A stretch of 64,000 nucleotides of DNA from Gigantopelta aegis (lineage: Eukaryota; Mollusca; Gastropoda; Neomphalida; Peltospiridae): positions 59,279,824-59,343,823 of the forward strand of contig NC_054712.1 of assembly GCF_016097555.1 (NCBI RefSeq). The letters are read 5' to 3'. A model generated the notes under the pieces. That model worked only from the letters and a program-made list of their open reading frames with translations. It did not search any database and was not told the origin of the DNA. The translations under genes were made by a program, and so were the position numbers. Below are positions 47,301 through 54,622 of the stretch, in pieces. Numbering within the stretch: the first letter of the stretch is position 1; each line of letters opens with the position of its first letter.

Positions 47301-50300
47301 TTCATTGGCGAGAGATGCTGTCAGGCGCTTCTCTCATGGTAGCCACAGACAGTATCACTGCAGCAGCTTACATCAATCGCCAGGGTGGAACACACTCCAG
47401 CAGTCTGCTGCAGTTGACTTATCGTCTCTACAAGCTGGTCGACGAGATTCCGCTGCAACTTCGGTCTCGCCATATTCCAGGGGTTTCCAATGTGCTAGCC
47501 AACATGCTGTCTCGCCCGTCGTCTCCACAGCCGACAGAATGGATGCTCCACCCCGAAGCGTTTCGATGGGTGTGCGTCAGACTTTGGACACCAAACATCG
47601 ATCTCTTCTCCACACGATTCAACCATCAGCTGAGGGTTTACGTGTCTCCGGTGCCAGATCACGAAGCTCTGGATCTCGACGCCTTGGCCATCAACTGAGA
47701 ACAGATGGACGCGTATGCTTTAAAACTCCGATTTTATGTTTCCTACCGGTTCATGCTTTGTGAATATAAGGTCATTGCATGTCCCAAACACATTCCCACG
47801 GTTACATTCGATAAAACGCAGCTACTGTACAATAAAGTTCCAAAATGTGAATATTCGCAAAAACGCAGCCACATGCAAACCATGTCACCACTGCACGTGC
47901 GTTGTCTGCACGTGCAACATGAACACCGACAGTATAAAAGTGCAGGGTGTTCGATTGCCTGGCCTCTGTATCTGGCCGACAGTTGACAATCCAGGACATG
48001 CCACGTCTCAGTGAACCGCAGAGAAACAATGCCATCGGCCGACTAGACGCAGGCGAATCCAGAACGGCCGTTGCCAGGGCATTCCATGTGTCCCCAAGCA
48101 CCATCTCCAGACTGTGGGACCGTTACCAGCAACATGGATCAACACGTGACCTCCCTAGATCCGGTCGACCACGGGTCACTACCCCCGGGCAGGACCGCTA
48201 CATCCGGGTACGCCACCTTCGGGAACGATTGACTACTGCCACCTCCACAGCCGCAGCAATACCAGGTTTGCGCAGGATATCCGACCAGACCGTACGGAAC
48301 CGCCTACGTGAGGTAGGAATTCGTGCCAGACGTCCAGTTCGAGGTGTCATCTTAACACCACAACACCGTCGACTCCGACTGCAGTGGTGCCAGATTCATC
48401 GACAATGGCCTCAACTGCGATGGAGACAGGTGTGGTTCAGTGACGAGTCCCGATTTCTGCTCCGACGTCATGATGGAAGATGTCGCGTGTATAGGCGTCG
48501 TGGTGAACGTTATGCGGCAAACTGCGTGCAGGAAGTGGACAGATTCGGCGGGGGTAGTGTCATGGTGTGGGCAACCATATCACACACTGGCAGAACTGAC
48601 CTGGTCCACGTGCAGGGCAACCTGAATGCACAGGGCTACATTGACCAGATCCTCCGGCCACACATCGTTCCAGTTATGGCCAACGCCAACGCAGTGTTCC
48701 AACATGACAACGCCAGGCCTCACACAGCACGTCTCACAACGGCTTTCCTACAGAACAACAACATTAATGTCCTTCCTTGGCCATCGATATCACCGGATTT
48801 GAACCCAATTGAGCATCTATGGGACGAGTTGGACCGACAGCGACAACCACAGCCCCAGACCCTGCCCGAGCTGGCAGCAGCCTTGCAGGCCGAGTGGGCC
48901 ACGATCCCCCGGGACGTCATCCGTACTCTGGTTGCTTCAATGGGCAGGCGGTGCCAGGCAGTTGTCAACACACGCGGAGGCCACACCCGGTATTGACTCC
49001 AGATGACCTTGACCTTGGTGGTGTGTCCTATCACTTACTCACAATGGACTAGAGTGAATTGTGAACAATCCTGCAACATTTGGTAATTATCGGACTCACC
49101 ATTCAATAATTAAATCAATTCTCCAAACGTTACGACAATGTGGTTTTGCGTTTCTTCTTTTGAAGAGTATATCTTGCCGATCCGCATCCTTTACCACTGC
49201 CAGACTGGGATCATCTGTTGTTGCATTCCACGTCAAGACTATACCATCCTCGTCCGCGGTTGTTCCAACTGCACGCGTGGACTTTATCTCCAAGAGTTTG
49301 AGGAAGAAAGGCTTTTCTTCGCAGTCCACTGCGGCCATTTTGAAAGCACACAGATCATCTACTACTGCAGCTTACAACGTCAGATGGCTTTGCTTTCACC
49401 GATGGTGTCCGGGAAAAAACCCAAAAAACAAAACAACTCAACCTCAGACGATCCAGATACCTTGTCTCGCTGTTTTTTTAGCTGTATCTGTGGACCGCTT
49501 TACAATTGAAGGGGTCTACCATCGCTTGGTACATTTCGGTCATCGCTACTGTTCATGGTGTCACTACTGGAACGAAGTTATCGGGTATTCCTGAGATCCA
49601 TAAGATGATCAAAGGGTTTCGCCTTGAGGATCAAGTACACCGGTTTCGGCCACCAAGATGGGACCTGAATCTGGTGTTACGAGTGTTATCGACCGCACCT
49701 TATGAGCTGATTGAATCCTCTTCCCTGCAAGACTTGATGCGGAAGACAGTGTTTTTACTCGGTTTTGCCACGACTGCCCGTGTCTCAGAACTCCATGCTC
49801 TTGATGTGGACTTGGTACGTTTTTACCGAGATCGTCGTGCGGTCAACTTGGGGTTACTCATGAACTTTGTTGCAAAGAATCAGTTACCAGACCAAACGCC
49901 TCGTTCGTATGTTGTGCAGGCCCTCTCCTCTATCGTTGGTCCAGCGGACGTTGAGGACTTGGCATTGTGCCCTGTCAGAGCCCTGCACCAGTACATCGAG
50001 AGGACCAGATCTTTTCGACAACATCGCAAGAGACATTTCCTCTCCTGTAACCAGAGTCGGTTGAGGGATATTACCAAGAACACGGTGGCCACCTGGATCC
50101 GGTCTTTTATCCTGACCGCCTATCAGAAGGAGGGTTTACCTGCTCCATCTGCTACTAATCCACATGAACTCTGTGCCTTGGCTGCCACGATGTCCCTGCA
50201 CTGCAACACACCCATTCAGCACATTATCACTGGTTGTTTCTGGGCTATGGACTCCATCTTCGCCAACTATTATCTGAGGGATATCTCCACAGAAGACGTT

Positions 50301-52413
50301 GAGGGGTTCCATCATCTGGGTCCGGTTGTTGCTGCACAGACTGTTGAATACAAGCCGTCCTCGTCGCTGTTGATGTCTGTCTGATTCTGGGCTGCATACC
50401 GAGATGTCAATCAAATCGACAGGAGAGGATTGCTTAGACTTTTGTTCTTTTGCACAGTTCACGCACTGGTGCCGGAACTTTTGTCTCGATAACATTTACC
50501 CTGCACTGCATGTGGTTATTTGTTGTCGTTATTGAACTAACAGTTCTTTGGTGTACTAGACAGAAAACACTCAGGGGACTTGTTCAGTTCAATGTTCTGA
50601 TGGATGCACCTCATTAGGTTGTCGCTTGTTGTTAAAAAAAAGTAACACTTTAATACGTGAGGGGTTACCTAACACCTGCATCCCTGGTGTTACGTCTTCC
50701 CACCCTGTCAGAACCAGCATGTGATGTGGCTTCCGCCTCCTGGTCCATTTGTTCTGGGAGCAGTAACTGCCACTGCTGACGGATGCCACCATTCTGGTTG
50801 TTGTTACTAACATCACCTGCATTGGTCTGTGACGGGCATCCCTAGGAGGAGGGCTTACCAGGGTTGGCCTCATTCTTCCACTAGTCAGCCTCTTTCTGGT
50901 TTGGGGAGTTATCACAAGCATCTACGGATCTCGGCACCCACCACCATCTGTTGAATGCTGCCCTTGTTTGAGGACAGGTAATGTGAAAAGAAATGGAGAA
51001 AACTTGGGAGTGTTTTCTCTTTTATAGATACATTACCTGTCCTCAAGATTTCATCCCGCCCGGGCCTCCCCGCTTACTGTTCTCCGTGCGATGTGCTCAG
51101 GGAAAAAGAAGGCAGTCACAGTCATGTGACCGGAACTAGAGAGCAGTATGCAGTATAAGAATTTAGGCCATCCCATTGGCTGTTGGGATGTTTGGACCAG
51201 ACCACTTGCGTGTGGGGGGGGGGGGGGGGGGGGGGGGTGCCCTTGTTTGAGGACATGTAATGTATCTATAAAAGAGAAAACACTCCAAGTTTTCTCCATT
51301 TTGTCAGAAAATAACTGGGTTTCTGCTATTTCTGAAGTTTAATAGATAATTTGGTGAAACTTTCTGCTCATCCAAAGCTAGCCCTGCCCATCCCATGTGT
51401 CGTTCCTGTGGGCCTGATCGGAGATGGGGAAGTAACTTTGCATAGAATGTTTGAATGACTATTATTATGTTCATTATATTATATTTAGAATAGGCTCTAT
51501 CATACAGGAATCCTAGAAAATCATGGAATTTGTCAATGTCAGTTTCCATCACTGAAAAGTAATGGAATGTTCGAACTGGGTCATAAAAAGTTACAGAAAT
51601 TGAAAATTGATTGACAATAAAAAAAAATTGCCTTTAAAGTAACAGTGGATGGATTGGCAAATTCATTTATAAACATTGTAATATAAATGGATTTATGAAT
51701 AATGATGATTGCACAAAAATCTGTGAATTTCCCATTTAAGAAAAAAAAGGTAATCAAATTTGCTTTTTTGTTAGTCCTAGAATTTAGTTTATAGTGCAGG
51801 GTTCAAACTTGACAACGACACCGATGGCAATTATGTTGTTGGGATAAGAATTGCAGTAGGTCGATGGGTTTACTGATGAATAGTTTTTGCTGCTGGATAA
51901 AAATTGTTACCATTGTTTGAAAAGATAATTTTGGGTTTTCATAATTGTGGCAAACATTACTGGCTTAAAATTGCTGCTGGATAAAAAATATTATCATTTG
52001 TTAAGTTTCAACATTGTGTTTTTATAATTATATAAATTTTACTAATTCTAAAAAAAGCCCAAACTAATTAAACAATTTCTGAACTTACAATTTCAGAAGT
52101 GTGTGATGACTCGTGGCTGTGTGGTCCAGAATTCTCTGCGGCTGATATCTCGTTAGCCGTTCTTCTCGGACGAATTTCGTACATGGGACTCGAAACAACG
52201 TTCTTCCCCCACGAGAGACGGCCGAACGTCCAAGCGTATTGGAAGAGAGTGCTACAGCACAAGAACTGCTCGGAAGTAATCGGCAGTTACCAAGATTACG
52301 CGCTGAAAGACTACAATAAGAATTCAAATATCATTCTTCCGGTTGCGGGAGGTGTAGCCGTTTGTGGCTTGGCTATTGGAGTGGCTACATTTCTGTATAA
52401 CAAACGTTCCTAG
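35245..52413 (+). CDS. GDAP1: GDAP1-like protein, complete five-exon gene, 315 aa (tail-anchored GST-fold protein)
   Basis: Spliced CDS: 35245-35301, 38425-38617, 42625-42795, 43749-43958, 52097-52413, total 948 nt including TAG. All four introns are GT-AG and phases fit (0,1,1,1). Ganglioside-induced differentiation-associated protein 1 family members sit in the mitochondrial outer membrane (and peroxisomes) by a C-terminal anchor and affect organelle fission and redox state. Seen here: a GST N-terminal thioredoxin-like fold across exons 1-2 with the GEVPVL cis-proline segment (P58) and a DSEDIIDYID helix; the GDAP1-type alpha-loop region in exons 3-4; a GST C-terminal domain with the FSAADISLAV N-capping motif in exon 5; and a hydrophobic segment (about residues 289-310) ending NKRS as a tail anchor. 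It is shorter than human GDAP1 (358 aa), mainly because of a short alpha-loop and a short segment before the anchor. A second copy starts at 61141. GDAP1 versus GDAP1L1 cannot be decided; it may predate that vertebrate split. Confidence 0.93.
35560..35975. repeat. Inverted repeat enclosing a telomere-like CCCCTAA tract
   Basis: Left arm (about 35597-35690) has 'acatttgccccccagt' spaced by 'gaaatg.tggctagg'; the right arm (about 35880-35972) is its inverse ('actggggggcaaatgtccta'). The centre holds 35738-35821, a run of ccctaa and cccctaa units. (TTAGGG)n is the usual molluscan telomere repeat, so this resembles an interstitial, partly degenerate telomeric tract. It is in intron 1 of the GDAP1-like gene, 260 bp after exon 1. 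Confidence 0.85.
35738..35821 (-). repeat. Interstitial telomere-like tract (TTAGGG/TTAGGGG)
   Basis: About 13 units mixing ccctaa and cccctaa, with two units missing 'aa'. Too irregular for a freshly added telomere, but clearly of that sequence class. Confidence 0.8.
35976..37405. other. GDAP1-like intron 1, middle part
   Basis: A direct duplication 'cacgcatttgaacgttgtgt' at about 36103 and 36123, and (taa)n at 36689. No exon-like sequence recognised; the frame at 36669-36908 has no known domain. Confidence 0.5.
37406..37475 (+). repeat. tRNA-like sequence (SINE head)
   Basis: A-box-like 'gtggccaagtggttagagtg' and B-box-like 'ggagttcaaattc' are spaced as in a tRNA-derived promoter. No CCA-ready acceptor stem or clean cloverleaf is seen, so it is taken as a SINE head rather than a functional tRNA gene. 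Confidence 0.45.
37482..38218. mobile_element. hAT-like non-autonomous element with 6-bp target duplication
   Basis: TIR CAGGGATTTACC at 37482 and GGTAAATCCCTG ending 38218. TTACGT immediately precedes the left end (37476-37481) and immediately follows the right end (38219-38224). 737 bp, non-coding. CAGGG termini recall hAT elements, which usually give 8 bp, so the superfamily is tentative. It lies in intron 1 of the GDAP1-like gene. Confidence 0.7.
38425..38617 (+). CDS. GDAP1: GDAP1-like exon 2 (GST N-terminal domain)
   Basis: Acceptor 'atattttcag', donor 'gcag|gtcatt', 193 nt, phase 0 in and phase 1 out. It encodes VFIALKEKNAEFQKRNVDLL through EAWFMRINPRGEVPVL to DIIDYIDKEIHA. WFMRINPRGEVPVL is close to the family signature WFMRLNSTGEVPVL and carries the cis-proline of the thioredoxin fold. 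Confidence 0.95.
38700..40870. repeat. 2.2 kb minisatellite in GDAP1-like intron 2, long and short unit forms
   Basis: Long unit (about 64 bp): 'tccatatcatcatctgtcca' 'ggcgtgtgtgcagggggagg' 'gtttcgggggtcaaacccta' 'tcag'. From about 40070 to 40620 most units lack 'tttcgggggtcaaaccc' (about 47 bp); long units then return. It is open in all three + frames for hundreds of codons; none is a gene. Confidence 0.93.
40883..41045 (+). repeat. Dispersed repeat: uninterrupted copy of the DIRS target
   Basis: 'aaactcgccaaatgtgaatt', 'ttaatttggcaaaataattt', 'gatattttgttagaaaataa', 'ccaggtttctgca', 'gatagataatttcacgaaat'. The left part matches 44117-44174 and the right part 51298-51390, which flank the DIRS element. 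Confidence 0.85.
41150..41695. repeat. 48-bp tandem repeat, 11 copies, GDAP1-like intron 2
   Basis: 'cccgtcttcatacaacatac' 'cgtgtacaggtaaacaggtc' 'aggtgacg'. Multiple of three, so it opens frames on both strands. Confidence 0.92.
41696..42204. other. GDAP1-like intron 2, 3' part
   Basis: No repeat or exon recognised. Confidence 0.5.
42205..42290 (+). repeat. SINE tail fragment (plus), GDAP1-like intron 2
   Basis: 'tttgacacccaatagctgat', 'gtgttggggtgttgttaaat', then (attc)n. Confidence 0.75.
42625..42795 (+). CDS. GDAP1: GDAP1-like exon 3
   Basis: Acceptor 'gatttatag', donor 'aaag|gtacga', 171 nt, phase 1 in and out. It encodes DIRLVPGTESEYGKQVAKFR through FGTMFHPELTPENTRGATLL to KMDAK. The HPELT motif is shared with vertebrate GDAP1 (ILHPELTVDS). 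It corresponds to the first helices of the C-terminal domain and the start of the alpha-loop. Confidence 0.93.
42796..43748. other. GDAP1-like intron 3
   Basis: 953 bp, AT-rich, with a poly-T run at 42880 and a 'gaaaatcctggaaagtcatg' word of a dispersed repeat also seen near 51500 and 56520. No internal gene. Confidence 0.7.
43749..43958 (+). CDS. GDAP1: GDAP1-like exon 4 (alpha-loop helices)
   Basis: Acceptor 'ttacttgcag', donor 'atag|gttggt', 210 nt, phase 1 in and out. It encodes AFKERALRSLTNLSTLAENH, then PDLHQAYMAKARD, then a charged helix ending LDSIFDRLEVQLRQMKI. LAEENPDLQEAYIAK and the ELEKVLDQVETELQRR helix of human GDAP1 align directly. Read-through past the donor reaches a stop after three codons (GWS), so skipping exon 5 would remove the tail anchor. 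Confidence 0.94.
44175..44333 (+). repeat. DIRS left inverted terminal repeat
   Basis: From 'cattacctgtcctcaaac' through 'caagtggtctggtcc' to 'gtcacatgactgtaac' and 'ccttctttttc', this matches the reverse complement of 51107-51259. The outermost ten bases (atttcttttc) are not shared with the other ITR but are copied in the ICR, as expected for this class. Confidence 0.9.
44640..46990 (+). pseudogene. DIRS gag-like region, decayed, with three internal repeats
   Basis: ATG at 44640 opens MSDNVNVQRLVRACLRCKKF, then TAGGDPHDLCPGYVPC: a Cys-containing start typical of DIRS first ORFs as I know them. Frameshifts and stops follow. From about 45265 a module recurs three times: 'cgattggcctgtgctcgagt' / 'gactggcctgttcacgggtg' / 'gaattgcctgtgccaggtta' starts at about 45264, 45545 and 45997. 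Each then gives an acidic stretch and DCLxAVYDMLPSL-type peptide plus SKKGPxxMIAT. The third is truncated. 46250-46990 has no recognisable domain. No RT motif was found up to the RNase H, suggesting an internal deletion. Confidence 0.65.
47196..47698 (+). pseudogene. DIRS RNase H-like domain fragment
   Basis: Encodes RWWLWFPDEADLHINLLEML, then ATDSITAAAYINRQGGTHSS, HIPGVSNVLANMLSR and DLFSTRFNHQLRVYVSPVPD, the RNase H plus connection region found in DIRS (and related) polyproteins. The first catalytic segment of RNase H is missing and ADxLSR reads ANMLSR. The TGA at 47696 falls where the family usually has a Trp codon and is followed in frame by EQMDAYA, so it looks like TGG to TGA. The frame then runs into the Tc1 insertion. 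Confidence 0.75.
47998..48996 (+). CDS. Tc1-like transposase, intact 332-aa ORF (DD34E)
   Basis: Tc1/mariner transposase: a cut-and-paste DDE enzyme that binds the terminal inverted repeats and inserts at TA. The first ATG gives MPRLSEPQRNNAIGRL, the usual family start. Two N-terminal helix-turn-helix regions (about residues 1-55 and 65-110) are joined by a GRPR AT-hook-like motif (56-59). The catalytic triad is complete: D149 (WFSDESRF), D237 (FQHDNARPHTA), E272 (DLNPIEHLWDEL), with 34 residues between the last two. There is no frameshift or stop to the terminal GGHTRY. It lies between the RNase H and recombinase parts of the DIRS element, so it inserted into it. TIRs are not clear: candidates near 47800-47850 and 49085-49135 (a CCAAA.TGT motif) are weak, so the element may have lost mobility though its ORF survives. 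Confidence 0.88.
   Translation: MPRLSEPQRNNAIGRLDAGESRTAVARAFHVSPSTISRLWDRYQQHGSTRDLPRSGRPRVTTPGQDRYIRVRHLRERLTTATSTAAAIPGLRRISDQTVRNRLREVGIRARRPVRGVILTPQHRRLRLQWCQIHRQWPQLRWRQVWFSDESRFLLRRHDGRCRVYRRRGERYAANCVQEVDRFGGGSVMVWATISHTGRTDLVHVQGNLNAQGYIDQILRPHIVPVMANANAVFQHDNARPHTARLTTAFLQNNNINVLPWPSISPDLNPIEHLWDELDRQRQPQPQTLPELAAALQAEWATIPRDVIRTLVASMGRRCQAVVNTRGGHTRY
49141..50384 (+). pseudogene. DIRS tyrosine recombinase, frameshifted, second catalytic Arg lost
   Basis: Tyrosine recombinases integrate the circular DIRS intermediate. The downstream frame gives a 290-residue stretch with catalytic Arg I in TTARVSEL, the HxxR box read as HELC (Arg replaced by Cys, consistent with a C-to-T change in a CG context), Trp in GCFWAMDS and the nucleophile Tyr in FANYYLRD. 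N-terminal SAM-like sequence (SLRKKGFSSQSTAAILKAHR, AYNVRWLCFHRWC) is in another frame at about 49285-49410, so at least one frameshift separates them. The C-terminus ends SSSLLMSV at TGA 50382-50384. Non-functional as written. Confidence 0.85.
50960..51044. repeat. DIRS internal complementary region (ICR)
   Basis: The first half ends 'gtgaaaagaaat' and is the complement of the left terminus. The second half starts 'ggagaaaactt' and is the complement of the right terminus, with one G-run length difference and one substitution. The junction at 50994/50995 is the predicted circle junction used in replication of DIRS elements. Confidence 0.88.
51107..51297 (-). repeat. DIRS right inverted terminal repeat
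   Basis: Inverted copy of the left ITR, with a poly-G tract (51217-51238) where the left copy has a shorter poly-C. The outer 38 bases (from 'tgtatctataaaagag' to 'ttttctcc') are specific to this end and appear in the ICR. Confidence 0.88.
51391..52096. other. GDAP1-like intron 4, 3' part
   Basis: Remains of dispersed repeats ('gaaaatcatggaatttgtca' at about 51515; a MITE-like 'cagggttcaaacttgacaac' at 51797). No coding signal until exon 5. Confidence 0.6.
52097..52413 (+). CDS. GDAP1: GDAP1-like exon 5 (GST C-terminal core and membrane anchor)
   Basis: Acceptor 'acaatttcag', 317 nt, stop TAG at 52411-52413. It encodes WLCGPEFSAADISLAVLLGR (human WLCGESFTLADVSLAVTLHR), the RRPNVQAYWKRVLQ helix, and the C-terminal hydrophobic anchor ILPVAGGVAVCGLAIGVATF followed by LYNKRS. 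The short basic end fits mitochondrial tail anchoring. It is separated from exon 4 by 8.1 kb that is mostly a DIRS retrotransposon. Confidence 0.94.
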
Positions 52414-52427
52414 GTGGAATTACGTGG

Positions 52428-52995
52428 CGATGGGTCTTGGCTGTGAACGGTTATGTTAAACTTGACAGAAATTTTTTTGAAGGGTCAGCTTTTGAAGCAT
52501 GTTTGCTGTAAGTTAAGACTTCTTAAAATTGGTTTTCGAAATAGGAGTTGTTAGCAAAACATATGCTCGATCCCAATACATATACTTACATTTAAACTGG
52601 TGCAGCAAGAAGACGCTAACATTATTTTAATTTGGGCAGAATGACTAAGAACTAATTTATTATTTGGCGGAGAGGTGGGCGAGTGGTGAGAGGTAGCTTA
52701 GTGTTAGACTTTAGTTTGTGATGTGTGTGTGGTGATGGGTCTCGGCATCGAACATTATGTTCAGCATTACAAAAATTGTTCGTTAGGCCATTTTTAGAAG
52801 CATGTTTGCTGTAACCTAAGAATTGATAAAATCGATTTTAGAAATGAGAGTTGTCAGCACCAAATATGCTCTATCCCAATTCTCACATTTAAACAGGGTG
52901 GGGCTAGAGGACACTAAAACAATTTTCATTTAGGCAGAATCACTAAATTGTTTTTATTTGAAAAAAATAATGAAATAAAGAGGGGTGGTGAGGGG
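52428..52995. repeat. Two tandem copies of about 303 bp after the GDAP1-like stop codon
   Basis: Copies start 'gatgggtcttggctgtgaac' (about 52431) and 'gatgggtctcggcatcgaac' (about 52735). Both contain 'gaagcatgtttgctgtaa', 'gagttgtcagc'/'gagttgttagc' and 'atgctc.atccca'. This is probably 3' UTR or just beyond. Confidence 0.75.
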
Positions 52996-53460
52996 TGAAA
53001 GGTAGCTTAAAGGAGGTGATGGGTGAAAGGTAACTTAGGGGGGTGAAGGTAGCTTAAGGGGGATGAGGGGTGAAAGGTAGCTTAAAGGAGGTGATGGGTG
53101 AAAGGTAACTTAGGGGGGTGAAGGTAGCTTAAGGGAGTTAAGGGGTGAAAGGTAGCTTAAAGGAGGTGATGGGTGAAAGGTAACTTAGGGGGGTGAAGGT
53201 AGCTTAAGGGGGATGAGGGGTGAAAGGTAGCTTAAGGGGGCGAGGGTGAATGGTAGCTTAAGGTGGGTTAGGGGTGAAAGGTAGCTTAAGGGGGGTGAGG
53301 GGTGAAAGGTAGCTTAAGGAGGGTGAGGGGTGAAAGATACCTTAGGGGGGTGAGGGGTGAACGTAGCTTAAATGGGAGTGAGTGGGTGAAAGGCAGCTAA
53401 AGGGGGATGAGGGGTGAAAGGCAGCTTAAGGGGGAGGTGAGGAGTGAAAGGTAGCTTAGT
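52980..53460. repeat. Degenerate G-rich repeat (about 27 bp)
   Basis: 'ggggtgaaaggtagcttaag' repeats about 17 times with indels. It grows out of the end of the preceding 303-bp unit ('gtggtgagaggtagctta'). Confidence 0.85.
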
Positions 53461-53892
53461 GGTAGAAAACCTTTGTTTCTGATGTGTGTATGGCCATAAT
53501 ATGTGCTTACCAGTGCATATCAGAGATCCCTGTGCTGTTATGAGGAGGAAGTAATTTATGTATAGGCAGCTGATTTCCTCATACTTCGGGCCAACTGTTG
53601 ACACAAACTGTGATGAGACCAAATAGCCATAGTGTGCTGAGGTGTTGTTAAAAAAGCATTCCTTTCCGTTCCCATTATTTGATTGCATTTGAATTATAAT
53701 GGTAATAGCTTGTCTGTGATAGAAATACGTAGCTGCTACAATTGCCATTCATCACAACACCAAAAGTGGATTAAAGTTTAGCATGTTGTAAACTTTGTAT
53801 GGCCATTAACCTGATTCTGCTTTCAAAAATGTGTATTTCCATATCTGCATTTTCGCAAGTGGATTCCTTTACACAATACTTTTTGTCATTTG

Positions 53893-54090
53893 ATTTATCA
53901 GTTTAAGAATGGTTATTATATCAGGTCCTTACAATGAAGGCCCTCGAAGACCATTTGATTTATCAGTTTAAGAATGGTTATTATATCAGGTCCTTACAAT
54001 GAAGGCCCTCGAAGACCATTTGATTTATCAGTTTAAGAATGGTTATTATATCAGGTCCTTACAATGAAGGCCCTCGAAGACCATTTGATT
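53893..54090. repeat. 66-bp tandem repeat, three copies
   Basis: 'catttgatttatcagtttaa' 'gaatggttattatatcaggt' 'ccttacaatgaaggccctcg' 'aagac', copies apparently identical. Confidence 0.9.
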
Positions 54091-54127
54091 GCCAGTTTTT
54101 TTCAGGTATTGATGATTATAATTTTAA

Positions 54128-54622
54128 GTAGGGGAGTTCATAGCTCAGTGCTACAGAGATTGCCTGATGCACGGTCACTCTAGGATCAATCCCCATCGGT
54201 GAATCCATTTGGCTATTTTTTTTTCCAGCCAGTACGCCACGACTGGTATACCAAAGTCTGTGGTTTGTGCTGTCTTTAAGATGGTGCATATAAAAGATCC
54301 CTTGCTACTAACAGAAAAATGTGGCAGGTTTGTGCTGTCTTTGAGATGGTGCATATAAAAGATCCCTTGCTACTAACAGAAAAATGTGGCAGGTTTGTGC
54401 TGTCTTTGAGATGGTGCATATAAAAGATCCCTTGCTACTAACAGAAAAATGTGGCAGGTTTGTGCTGTCTTTGAGATGGTGCATACAAAAGATCCCTTGC
54501 TACTAACAGAAAAATGTGGCAGGTTTGCTCTCTTATATGTGAGAATTGCCAAATGTTTGACATTCAATAGCTGATGATTGATAAATCAATGTGTTCTAGT
54601 GGTGTCGTTAAACAAAACAAAT
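54128..54622 (+). repeat. SINE (plus) with an internal about 73-bp segment repeated four times
   Basis: Head 'ttcatagctcagtgctacag' and 'taggatcaatccc'; the body segment 'gatggtgcatataaaagatc' 'ccttgctactaacagaaaaa' 'tgtggcaggtttgtgctgtc' occurs four times (about 54262-54535). The normal end 'attgccaaatgtttgacatt' and tail 'gtcgttaaacaaaacaaatg' follow. Confidence 0.92.

Larger units (their letters stand above)
44175..51297 (+). mobile_element. DIRS-type tyrosine-recombinase retrotransposon, full length by its ends but coding-defective
   Basis: DIRS elements carry inverted terminal repeats, an internal complementary region (ICR) and a tyrosine recombinase instead of a DDE integrase, and leave no target-site duplication. 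All are visible. Left ITR is about 44185-44333 and right ITR about 51107-51259 (inverted). The ICR at 50960-51044 is the reverse complement of the left end (50960-50994 against 44175-44209, no mismatch seen over 35 bp) joined to the reverse complement of the right end (50995-51044). Coding remnants in + orientation: gag-like from 44640, RNase H 47196-47698, recombinase 49141-50384. A reverse transcriptase is not recognisable. A Tc1 transposon interrupts it. It fills intron 4 of the GDAP1-like gene in sense orientation, inserted into a dispersed repeat whose uninterrupted form is at 40883-41045. Confidence 0.9.
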
